Source of the DNA: Rhodoferax sp.
GTDB lineage: Bacteria; Pseudomonadota; Gammaproteobacteria; Burkholderiales; Burkholderiaceae_C
DNA: 64,000 bases
Direction of reading: 5' to 3'
Assembly (NCBI RefSeq): GCF_028715765.1
Contig: NZ_JAQURE010000001.1
Location: forward strand, 62,001-126,000
The notes under the pieces were generated by a model that did no database searches, was not told the DNA's origin, and worked only from the letters and a program-made list of their open reading frames with translations. Below, piece by piece: positions 10,395 to 19,147 of this stretch (within the stretch, counting starts at the first letter, position 1; each line of letters opens with the position of its first letter). The position numbers and the translations under genes were made by a program.

Positions 10395-11170
10395 TTGGTC
10401 TCAAGGGCATCAAAAAAACCTTCGGCTTGTTTCAAGGCGATCCAGTTATTGACAAAGGTCAACCACACATCGTCACCCTGTGGCATGGGGTAGGCAAAGG
10501 GTCGCTTGTTGCGCATCTCGGCACTGGTGCCAACCATCTGAAGGTCAGGGTAAGTCTTCATCAGGGTGGCGGCCTCGACATTGCTGGTCAGCGTAACTTG
10601 AGCGCGCCCGGCCAGCACCTCTTGGTAGCCGGTGGCTGGCTTTTCGACGGCACGAATCTTCGCCTTGGGAAAATGCGCGCGTGCCTGCTGCTCAAATGTG
10701 GTGCCCATCAAGACGGCCACCGTCACATTGGGTTGGTTGACGCTGTTCCAGGTGGGAAACTTGGCCGCTGACTTTTGACTCACCAGCGGCACAGCGCCCG
10801 CATACAAATAGGGGTCAGAAAACGCCACGGTCTTGGCTCGCGCCATGCTGATGGAAGCGCCCGAGAAGATGTCAAAGCGGTCGGCAACAAGGCCATTGAC
10901 CAATGTGGCCCATTCGGCAGGAACGAATTCAACCTTCACGCCCATGTCAGCGGCCAGTTGGTTCATGGCCTCAATGTCAAAACCGGTCAAAGAATTGGTG
11001 GCCGTGTCCTTGATGGACATGGGGTTGAAGTCGCCCGTGGTGCCGACACGCAAGGTGCCGCGCTCCAGAATCTGGGGCAGTTTTGACTTGGTCTGCGCCA
11101 CAGCGCCCGAGGTGATGGATGCCAGGGTCAAGACAATCGAAGTCAAAAATGCTGCGTGATGTTTCTTCAT
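10373..11170 (-). CDS. Amino-acid ABC transporter substrate-binding protein
   Basis: signal peptide then GTLRVGTTGDFNPMS...GFDIEAMNQLAADMGVKVEFVPAEW. Confidence 0.9.
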   Translation of the reverse strand: MKKHHAAFLTSIVLTLASITSGAVAQTKSKLPQILERGTLRVGTTGDFNPMSIKDTATNSLTGFDIEAMNQLAADMGVKVEFVPAEWATLVNGLVADRFDIFSGASISMARAKTVAFSDPYLYAGAVPLVSQKSAAKFPTWNSVNQPNVTVAVLMGTTFEQQARAHFPKAKIRAVEKPATGYQEVLAGRAQVTLTSNVEAATLMKTYPDLQMVGTSAEMRNKRPFAYPMPQGDDVWLTFVNNWIALKQAEGFFDALETKWLAAKK

Positions 11171-11227
11171 AAGAGGCATGCGGTGGTGGGTTAGAGGTGC
11201 AATGAGTCAATAACTACTATTTTCATG

Positions 11228-11272
11228 ATAGCTGCACCGGCATACAGCGTGTGGGTCAGGGGTCTATTTCTA
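11228..11272 (+). repeat. Intergenic palindromic repeat family, divergent copy 4
   Basis: ATAGCTGCACCGGCATACAGCGTGTGGGTCAGGGGTCTATTTCT. Confidence 0.5.
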
Positions 11273-11301
11273 AAAACCACTGGGGTTGTAGCCTCAACAG
11301 C

Positions 11302-14300
11302 TCACTGCGCTGTCAAATTCAGCTCAGCGTGCGGCTGCCACTTGGCATCCGGCGCGACGGCTTTGGCAGCGCCCAAAAACAGGCGCTCCATGGGCAACTG
11401 CTGGCTCGCCAGATAGTCGCGCACGACCACGCCGCGTTGCAAAGCCAGTGCCTGCATGGCCGCTTCGGTGGCGTCCAAGTGGCTCTGCAGCAAAGCTTCC
11501 ATCTCGGGCACAGATAAGTCTTTGGCCATGCCGATCAGGTTGCGCGGCTTGGGAAAATCGGCTCGCTTGTACACCGCCTTGAGCAGTGCCGGATATTCTT
11601 GCGGCGTAACCTGTGGCTCAACGGGTTGCCCTGGCGCACCCTGCGCTGCAGCGGCACCCAGGCTGCGCCGCTTCTCGTTCAACACCAGCGTTTGCAACTG
11701 CGCACGCTTGTAGCCATCGCGCTCGGCCTGCAGGCTGGCCGTGCCCGTCACGGTCATTTTCAGCGCCGGGCGATCTTGTAGCGCCTTGACCACCTTGGCC
11801 AAGCTGGCTTTGGCCGCGTCGGTCAACCGGGCCGAACCTGCGTCAAACGCAACGCTGCTGAGGTCATCACCGCCGCCACCAAACGCGTTGGCCAGCAGGC
11901 TGAACGGCGCCGTGATGGCTTTGACGATCAGGTTGCCGATGACCTTGAACACCAGCGGCATCAAGCGAAACTGCGGGTCGTTGAGCGAGCCGCTGATCGG
12001 CAAGTCGATGTCGATCACCCCGTTGCGATCTGCCAGCAGCGCCACGGCCAGCTTGACCGGCAGTGTGTTGACCGCATTGGGAATGGCCTCGCCAAACTTG
12101 AGTTGGTTGAGCACCACCTTGTTGTTGGCACTGAGCTGGCCGTCGGGTTTTATCAAGTAGCTGACATCGACACTGAGCTTGCCGCGCTCGATGCCATAGC
12201 CCGCGTAACGCGCCGAGTAGGTGGACAACGGTGCCAGCTCCAGGTCGCGCACTTTGCCGCTGATGTCCAGCGCCACCGGTTGCACCAGCGGGTTGATCTT
12301 GCCCAGCACCTCCAAGCTGGCTGTGCCCTGTGCACGGCCACGCAGCTCCAGGTCGGCCAGCTCTGGCGCGCCGTTCACCGGTTGCGACGAAAACGCGCTG
12401 AGCTTGCCCACCAGCTCGGTCAAATCCGCCGAATAGTTGGGCTGGATAAAGCGGTCGGTAAAGTTGACGTTGCCGCCCACCAGACTGACCGGGCCAAAAT
12501 GAATCAGCGGCTTTGAAGAAGCACTGACCGAGTCCACTGTTGCGGTTGGCGTCGATGGGGTGGCCTGGGTTTGCACCGGCGCTGAAGCTGGCACTGGGGC
12601 AGCTGCACGATCAGCGGTGGCAGTTGCGCCATCTTTCTGTGTCGTCGGAGCAGTTGGTTTGACCATGTCTTGCAGGTTCAGTCGCCCGGTTGGGTCGATC
12701 ACCACCTTGGCGTAAAAATCGCTCAGCGCGGTGCCAGCCACATCCACCCGCGGCGCGTCGCCCGGTGCCAGCGCCACACGCAGGCCGGTCAAGCTCAGGC
12801 TTTTCCAATTAAGCAAGTCTTCAGCGGGTTTGAACGGCTCGGTCTGCGCCAGCGTCTGCACCTGCAGGTCATCCAGACGCGCGTTACCAAGCACATCCAC
12901 GGCCAAGGCATCTGCGCTTTGCGCCAACTGGAGCTTGCCGTCAAAACTGGTGTCGGCACGCAGCACTGATACGTTGAGCTTGTCATTCAGGTAGGGCGAC
13001 AGCGTGTGCAGTGGCAGCCGCACCGCTTTGAGGTCGCCCCGCGTGGCCAGTGGGCTCAAGCCAACGCTGCCGCGCCATGACAACGTGCCCGGTTCGGTTG
13101 CTGCGCTGCTCACCCGCGCCGACAACTCAGTGGCAAACAGCTTGGCACTCGTGCTCGAAAAATTCCTGACTTGCAAGGCCAGGCCCGAGACATCCAGCGC
13201 CACGGCGGGGTTGATCGACGCGTCACGAAAGGCCAGCGCACCGCCAATGACCCCCACCTCTTTCAGGGCAACCGACCACGGCCGCTGGGTGGGGGTTGCA
13301 GCCGCGCTGGCAGGATGGGGGGCGTTGGTCTGAGCCGATGACAGCCAATCTTCAACCTTCCAGCGGCCGTCTGACGAGCGGCTGAGCGTGGTGCGCGGCT
13401 GGCTCACCAGCACGCGCCCCAGCTGCACCGACTGCTGCAGCACATCTACCATCGCGTCTGTCACGGCCAGTCGCTCAACGCTGGCCAGCGGCGACTTGGA
13501 CGCATTGCGCAAAGCCAACTTATCCAACACCAGGCTGGCTACCTGCACCCGGGTCTGCGCCGACTGTTTGGCGGTGGCAGCGGCCCAATGCAGTGCCAGA
13601 TCGGTGGTCAACACGCCGTCCAAGCGGGGTTTGAGCACGCTGGCAAGGTACGGCGCTGCCATGCTCAAAGGCAACCCGGTCACTTGCACGCTGGCATCGG
13701 CCAAGGCGTCGGTGGCTTCGCCCTTGAAACGCAGGCTGGCCACAGCAAGCTCAGCAGTGCCGTCAAACGGCATCGGCTGCGTCACTGGCCAAGACAAAGC
13801 GTGCGCGTTCAGCGCCAGCGGCGTCACACGCAAACGCACCGGCTGGGCGGCTGAATCATCAACCCACACCACTTCAGCACCGGCCACAGACAGTTCGTCC
13901 ACCTTCACTTGCCAGCTGGAGGCGGGTGGGGTGACGTTTGAATTTTTTACATCATTTTTGGCTATAGCCCTTGTTATACCTGCGCTGACAGCTTCATTTT
14001 TGAGAGTATTTTTGGGTGGTGACCCCATACCAGCCAAGGCTTGCAGGTTCAAAGCACCTGATGGATTGCGGTGCAACAGCAGATGCGGCTGTAACAGTTC
14101 GACCTTTTGTAAGGCGATTTTTTGCGCCAGCGGCTGCACATCCGCCAGCACCACATTCAGGCGATCAAAGGCCAGCAGCTCATGCACAGTGCCTGAGGCG
14201 TGGCCTGCGGCCTGCACCACCTGCGCCAAACGCACGCCGCTGGCACCAACTTGCCCGCTGAGCAAGACCTGCGGGCGTTCCTGCTGCTTGAACGACAGGT

Positions 14301-15162
14301 TCAGGTTGGCATCGAGCACGGCCGTCTGCAAGCGTACGGGCAGATTGGCTGGCCAGTAAGGAAGGTACGGAGCCAGGTCCAATGCCTTGACGACCAGTTG
14401 CGCATCGGCCTGGCGTGTTTGTGCGAACGGTGTTGCGTTGGCGCTTGAGTCAAACTGGCTGCCATTGAGGTCAAAGGCCAGCCGCGGCTGCACCAAAACG
14501 TCACGTTTGGAGTCCAGATTACTGACAAAAGGCACACTCAGGTTGAGCCGGCTCAAGCGGTGCACGCTGTGGTGTGGTGTGTCTGTGAACAGTACCGCCG
14601 CATCGGACAGCACCAGGTTGTACAGAGCGAAATGCAGCGGGGAATCGGTCGGTTGGCTGGGTTGGGCAGCCAACCGCGCCAGCACGTCGTCCACGTCGTA
14701 GTGGCCACCGCCGGTATGCGTCAGGTTGAGTTGCAGGCCATTGAGCTCAAGCGCGTCAACCACAGGCGCCAAGCGCAAAAGGGACTGGAGTTCCATATTG
14801 ACATAGAGGCGCTGGAACGATGCCTGGGGCGAGGCATTGCTGGCGTGTGCCACAGCCACATCTTGCAAAGTGAGTTCGAGCGTCCAGGGTTTGAAGTCCA
14901 CCTGCCCCACCGTGACAGTGCGCCCCAATTGCTCGCCCAGGCGCGACTGCAACTGAGACTTCAGCAAGGGCGGTACCACCAGCCAACTCAGCAGCCACAG
15001 CACGGCCAAACTGCCCACCACCCAGCGCAGACGGCGCACCCAGGCATGCTTGATATCTATTGTTTTCACAGAGGAGACCCTTTTTGTAGCCCGTGATTTT
15101 GCAGCGAAATGCCAGCCAAACCATGCTGGTTCAGGATGCCCCATAACGCCAAGCAATGCCAA
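11302..15162 (-). CDS. DUF748 / AsmA-like large envelope protein (start uncertain; may begin nearer 15069)
   Basis: 1286-aa ORF; LGEQLGRTVTVGQVDFKPWTLELTLQDVAV, repeated AsmA-like strands, VAFDAGSARLTDAAKASLAKVVKALQDRPALKMTVTGTA C-terminal OmpA-like. Confidence 0.85.
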   Translation of the reverse strand: MALLGVMGHPEPAWFGWHFAAKSRATKRVSSVKTIDIKHAWVRRLRWVVGSLAVLWLLSWLVVPPLLKSQLQSRLGEQLGRTVTVGQVDFKPWTLELTLQDVAVAHASNASPQASFQRLYVNMELQSLLRLAPVVDALELNGLQLNLTHTGGGHYDVDDVLARLAAQPSQPTDSPLHFALYNLVLSDAAVLFTDTPHHSVHRLSRLNLSVPFVSNLDSKRDVLVQPRLAFDLNGSQFDSSANATPFAQTRQADAQLVVKALDLAPYLPYWPANLPVRLQTAVLDANLNLSFKQQERPQVLLSGQVGASGVRLAQVVQAAGHASGTVHELLAFDRLNVVLADVQPLAQKIALQKVELLQPHLLLHRNPSGALNLQALAGMGSPPKNTLKNEAVSAGITRAIAKNDVKNSNVTPPASSWQVKVDELSVAGAEVVWVDDSAAQPVRLRVTPLALNAHALSWPVTQPMPFDGTAELAVASLRFKGEATDALADASVQVTGLPLSMAAPYLASVLKPRLDGVLTTDLALHWAAATAKQSAQTRVQVASLVLDKLALRNASKSPLASVERLAVTDAMVDVLQQSVQLGRVLVSQPRTTLSRSSDGRWKVEDWLSSAQTNAPHPASAAATPTQRPWSVALKEVGVIGGALAFRDASINPAVALDVSGLALQVRNFSSTSAKLFATELSARVSSAATEPGTLSWRGSVGLSPLATRGDLKAVRLPLHTLSPYLNDKLNVSVLRADTSFDGKLQLAQSADALAVDVLGNARLDDLQVQTLAQTEPFKPAEDLLNWKSLSLTGLRVALAPGDAPRVDVAGTALSDFYAKVVIDPTGRLNLQDMVKPTAPTTQKDGATATADRAAAPVPASAPVQTQATPSTPTATVDSVSASSKPLIHFGPVSLVGGNVNFTDRFIQPNYSADLTELVGKLSAFSSQPVNGAPELADLELRGRAQGTASLEVLGKINPLVQPVALDISGKVRDLELAPLSTYSARYAGYGIERGKLSVDVSYLIKPDGQLSANNKVVLNQLKFGEAIPNAVNTLPVKLAVALLADRNGVIDIDLPISGSLNDPQFRLMPLVFKVIGNLIVKAITAPFSLLANAFGGGGDDLSSVAFDAGSARLTDAAKASLAKVVKALQDRPALKMTVTGTASLQAERDGYKRAQLQTLVLNEKRRSLGAAAAQGAPGQPVEPQVTPQEYPALLKAVYKRADFPKPRNLIGMAKDLSVPEMEALLQSHLDATEAAMQALALQRGVVVRDYLASQQLPMERLFLGAAKAVAPDAKWQPHAELNLTAQ
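13955..14002 (-). repeat. Palindromic repeat family copy inside the DUF748 coding region
   Basis: complement GAAGCTGTCAGCGCAGGTATAACAAGGGCTATAGCCAAAAATG. Confidence 0.55.
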
Positions 15163-15418
15163 AGTCTGAATCCGCCCCTGAAATCTACCGCGCTGGTCTC
15201 AACTTTGACGCATCTGGTGGGCGTCCAAAAATCCAAGCCTTACTGAAAAAAACCTGGGAGTTGTGCCCTTTTAATAAGAAAACCGCTGTTTAGAAAAGAA
15301 CAGGCAACTGCCGCTTCATGATTTTGAGCCATGGCAACCTGATGGGTACAGGCCACGTCATTCCCACCCACAAAGTCGTGCCGCTGAACCCCTTTGTATC
15401 GCTTGATTTATGTCGTAA

Positions 15419-15468
15419 ATGTCCGTAATATCAATCCTTATCGACTTTAAGACTGACTTTACGGACAT
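15419..15468. promoter_or_regulatory. Inverted repeat pair ATGTCCGTAA (15419-15428) ... TTACGGACAT (15459-15468), candidate HipB operators
   Basis: Perfect 10-bp arms flanking the 5' end of hipB; right arm overlaps the likely ATG at 15467. Confidence 0.55.
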
Positions 15469-15808
15469 GAAATACTGCGAATCCCCGCTGATTCCAGCCA
15501 GCCGCCTGACTGAAGCTGCCGACATGGGAGCCAAGCTCACGCGCCTACGTACAGCGCGCAAGCTGCGCCAGCTCGATGTCGCGGCGCGTGCCGGGTTGTC
15601 ACGTTCCACGGCCTCGCTGATTGAAAAAGGCGACCCTGGCCGCACTGTGGCCCAGATTCTTCGGTATCTGGAAGCCATTGCCCCTGGGCTCACCATGTTG
15701 GCATTGCTGCAGGAAAGTGACCCGTCATTGAAAGCGCTGGAACAGCTTGAAGTCACCCAGCGCGTGCGCCCCTTGTCCCCAACAGAACTGCAAAAACTGG
15801 ACTTCTGA
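15467..15808 (+). CDS. hipB: HipB-like XRE antitoxin
   Basis: LTRLRTARKLRQLDVAARAGLSRSTASLIEKGDPGRTVAQILRYLEAI HTH; TGATG overlap with hipA. Confidence 0.85.
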   Translation: MKYCESPLIPASRLTEAADMGAKLTRLRTARKLRQLDVAARAGLSRSTASLIEKGDPGRTVAQILRYLEAIAPGLTMLALLQESDPSLKALEQLEVTQRVRPLSPTELQKLDF

Positions 15809-17160
15809 TGGCAAAACGCGACGTCTATGTTTTCGCTCACCTGCCGCAAGCCTGGGTACCTGCAGGGCGCTTGTCCATCACCCAAGAACGCAATGTGTTG
15901 GCCTCGCGTTTTGCCTATGGCACCCGCTACATTGATCAGCCTGATGCCATTGAAATCGACCCGGTCAGCCTGAGCCTGACAGACAAGCCACGCGTGCGCG
16001 GTGCCGAGCTGTTCCCAGCCAACCAGCTCACCCAATTTGGCGGCATTCGCGATGCCACCCCTGATGCCTAGGGCCGCCGCGTCATTGAAGCGCAGCGTCA
16101 GGTTCCTGCCAACAGCCTGACTGAGGTCGACTACCTGCTCGGCGCGGGCAGCGACCGCGTGGGTGCGCTGGACGTGCGCGAATCTTTAAGCAGCCCGGTG
16201 CAAGCCGGTGCCACACCCATTCAGTCCCTGCCCTACATGCTTGATGCTACAGAGCGCATCGAGCAAGGGCTTCCGATCCCCACCACGTTGATCGATTTTT
16301 TTGGCTCAGCGCCCGGCGCAGGTGGTGCGCGACCCAAGGCTTCCGTGCGGGATGACACCGGCTTGCTCTGGCTGGCCAAGTTCCCTGCGGTTGGCGACAG
16401 CTTTGATGTGGCTTGGGCCGAGTGCTGCACTTTAAAACTGGCCCAGCGCTGCGGCTTGTGTGTGCCTCAGGTGAAAGTACAAGACATCGGTGGCAAATCG
16501 GTGCTGCTGATTCGCCGGTTCGACCGTTACTGGCATACACCCGGTACCCACATCAGTCCTGACACGCCACTGCATGACACACTGCCCGCAACTGGGCTGA
16601 CCGAGCAACGCCTGCCCTTTGTCAGCGGACTGACGCTGGTGGCCTGTGATGAGTTCGAATCGCGCCTCAAAAGCTACGCCGACCTGGCACTTGCCGTGCG
16701 TGAGCACGCTCACCCCGGCGTGATCCGCAGCAACACCGAAGAGCTGTTTGCCCGCATGGTGTTCAACATCTTCGTCAGCAATGACGACGACCACCTGCGC
16801 AACCACGGTTTTGTGCGCGACCCGTGCCTGCCCGGCTGGCGCCTGAGCCCGCTGTATGACGTGGTGCCGCGCCCCAGCGTCGCCTTTGAGCGCCAGCTTC
16901 ACCTGCAAGTGGGAAGCTTTGGCAAACTGGCCACGCTGGACAACGCCATGTCGGCCTACAGCGCTTTTACACCGCAGCGCACCACAGCCATCGCCATCAT
17001 TCACCGTATCTGGAGCGAGTTGCGCCAATGGCGCACCGCCTTTGAAGACATGGGGGCCAGCCCGCGCCTGATTGACCAACTGGGTTCCGCCATGCGCGAG
17101 CTGGCCGATATTGCCTCGCCCGCACTTCAAGCAGACATCCGAAAATCAACACCTGCTTGA
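15808..17160 (+). pseudogene. hipA: HipA-like serine/threonine kinase toxin interrupted by one in-frame TAG (16069-16071)
   Basis: Two ORFs in the same frame (15808-16071, 16159-17160); reading through gives ...FGGIRDATPDA*GRRVIEAQ..., downstream retains FVSNDDDHLRNHGF catalytic loop. Confidence 0.85.
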
Positions 17161-17208
17161 CACTGACACCAAACGCCGCATTGACGATAGCGATGAACCA
17201 GACAACAA

Positions 17209-17238
17209 AAAGCCCGAAGCGGTCAAGATTCGGGCTTT
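17209..17238. terminator. Hairpin AAAGCCCGAA-N10-TTCGGGCTTT between convergent hipA and lpdA
   Basis: Perfect 10-bp inverted repeat between convergent genes. Confidence 0.75.
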
Positions 17239-17260
17239 GATTTGGATCTGTGGTCTAGCG

Positions 17261-19129
17261 TTACTTGCGCGCAGGTGGTAAATCCGTACAACTGCCATGC
17301 GCCACTTCCGCCGCCATGCCGATGCTCTCACCCAGCGTCGGGTGCGGGTGGATGGTTTTGCCGATGTCGATGGCGTCGGCACCCATCTCGATCGCCAGAG
17401 CCACTTCGCCAATCATGTCGCCCGCATGGGTGCCGACCATGCCACCGCCCAGAATCTTGCCGTGACCATGCGCTTCGGGGCTGTCGTCGAATAGCAGCTT
17501 GGTCACACCTTCGTCACGGCCATTGGCGATGGCGCGACCTGACGCGTTCCATGGGAACAGGCCTTTCTTAACCTTGATGCCTTGCGCCTTGGCCTGGTCT
17601 TCGGTCAGGCCCACCCAGGCCACTTCCGGGTCGGTGTAGGCCACGCTGGGGATGACGCGGGCGTTGAAAGCAGCGGCGGCCAGTTCCTTGTTGCCTTGCA
17701 GTTCACCGGCAATCACTTCGGCCGCCACATGCGCCTCGTGCACCGCCTTGTGCGCCAGCATCGGCTGGCCAACGATGTCGCCGATGGCAAAGATGTGCGG
17801 CACGTTGGTGCGCATTTGGATGTCGACGTTGATGAAGCCGCGGTCTGTCACGGCCACGCCCGCTTTGTCGGCGGCGATTTTCTTGCCGTTGGGCGTGCGG
17901 CCGACAGCTTGCAGCACCAGGTCATACACCTGCGGTTCGGGGCAAGTGCCGCCCTCCTCTGCTGGCGCAAAGGTGACCTTGATGCCCTCGGGTGTAGCCT
18001 CTGCCGCTACCGTTTTTGTTTTGAGCATGATGTTGTCAAAGCGTGGCGCGTTCATTTTTTGCCAGATTTTGACCAGATCACGATCCGCGCCTTGCATCAG
18101 GCCGTCGAGCATTTCCACCACGTCCAGCCGTGCGCCCAGGGTGCTGTAGACCGTGCCCATTTCCAGGCCGATGATGCCGCCGCCCAAAATCAACATGCGT
18201 TTGGGGACATGCTTGAGCGCCAGTGCGCCGGTGGAGTCCACCACGCGCGGGTCGTTGGGCATGAAGGGCAGGCGCACGGCTTGGCTGCCGGCGGCGATGA
18301 TGGCTTTTTTGAACGCCACCACTTTTTTGCCACCGGTTTTTTCTTGGGATGTGCCGCTGGTTTCTTCCACCTCGACGTGGTTGGCGCCGACGAACGCGCC
18401 GTAGCCGCGCACGATGGTGACTTTGCGCATCTTGGCCATGGCAGCCAGGCCGCCAGTCAATTTACCAATGACCTTTTCTTTGTGGCCGCGCAAGGTGTCC
18501 ACGTTGACCACGGGTTTGCCAAAGTCCACACCCAAAGCGGCCAGGTGGCTGACTTCGTCGATCACGCTGGCCACGTGCAACAGGGCTTTGGAGGGGATGC
18601 AGCCGACGTTCAGGCAGACACCGCCCAAGGTGGCGTAGCGTTCGACGATGACCACTTTAAGCCCTAAGTCGGCGGCGCGAAAAGCTGCCGAGTAGCCGCC
18701 GGGGCCGCCGCCCAGTACCAGCAGGTCGCAGTCCAGGTCGGCTGTGCCGCCAAAGCTGGCTGCATTGGGAGCCGGTGCAGCTGCTGAAGGCGCTACAGAT
18801 TGTGGAGCTGGTTGCGCTTGCTGTACCTGGGCTAGAGGCTGATTTGGCTTGGAATCTTGAGCCGGGGATGCGGCAGGTTGCGCAGCGTCACCTGCGGCTT
18901 CCAGCGTCAACAGCAACGAGCCTTCAGAAACTTTGTCGCCCAGCTTGATCTTGAGTTCTTTCACCACCCCTGCGTGGCTGCAAGGGATTTCCATCGAGGC
19001 TTTGTCGCTCTCAACGGTGATCAGGCTTTGGTCTGCTTTGACGCTGTCGCCGGGTTTGACCAGCAGTTCGATCACTGCCACGTCTTTGAAGTCGCCGATG
19101 TCGGGGACTTTGATGTCGATTTGTGCCAT
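17261..19129 (-). CDS. lpdA: Dihydrolipoyl dehydrogenase with N-terminal lipoyl domain (PDH E3)
   Basis: lipoyl motif VESDKASMEIP, LVLGGGPGGYSAAFRAADLG, GGVCLNVGCIPSKALLH. Confidence 0.95.
   Translation of the reverse strand: MAQIDIKVPDIGDFKDVAVIELLVKPGDSVKADQSLITVESDKASMEIPCSHAGVVKELKIKLGDKVSEGSLLLTLEAAGDAAQPAASPAQDSKPNQPLAQVQQAQPAPQSVAPSAAAPAPNAASFGGTADLDCDLLVLGGGPGGYSAAFRAADLGLKVVIVERYATLGGVCLNVGCIPSKALLHVASVIDEVSHLAALGVDFGKPVVNVDTLRGHKEKVIGKLTGGLAAMAKMRKVTIVRGYGAFVGANHVEVEETSGTSQEKTGGKKVVAFKKAIIAAGSQAVRLPFMPNDPRVVDSTGALALKHVPKRMLILGGGIIGLEMGTVYSTLGARLDVVEMLDGLMQGADRDLVKIWQKMNAPRFDNIMLKTKTVAAEATPEGIKVTFAPAEEGGTCPEPQVYDLVLQAVGRTPNGKKIAADKAGVAVTDRGFINVDIQMRTNVPHIFAIGDIVGQPMLAHKAVHEAHVAAEVIAGELQGNKELAAAAFNARVIPSVAYTDPEVAWVGLTEDQAKAQGIKVKKGLFPWNASGRAIANGRDEGVTKLLFDDSPEAHGHGKILGGGMVGTHAGDMIGEVALAIEMGADAIDIGKTIHPHPTLGESIGMAAEVAHGSCTDLPPARK
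18805..18849 (+). repeat. Intergenic-type palindromic repeat copy inside lpdA linker
   Basis: GAGCTGGTTGCGCTTGCTGTACCTGGGCTAGAGGCTGATTTGG matches intergenic copies (e.g. 9023, 40582). Confidence 0.65.
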
Positions 19130-19147
19130 TTGTCTCTCTCTTTATTT

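Noticed and set aside
9621-11170. Amino-acid ABC permease/binding-protein pair lacking an adjacent ATPase gene
   Set aside because: Orphan pairs using a shared ATPase are common; not unusual enough to report as a finding.
15358-16035. 225-aa minus-strand ORF
   Set aside because: Antisense to hipB and the hipA 5' end; the plus-strand HTH and HipA motifs are convincing.
17582-18667. 361-aa plus-strand ORF
   Set aside because: Antisense to lpdA; His/Val-rich shadow translation.
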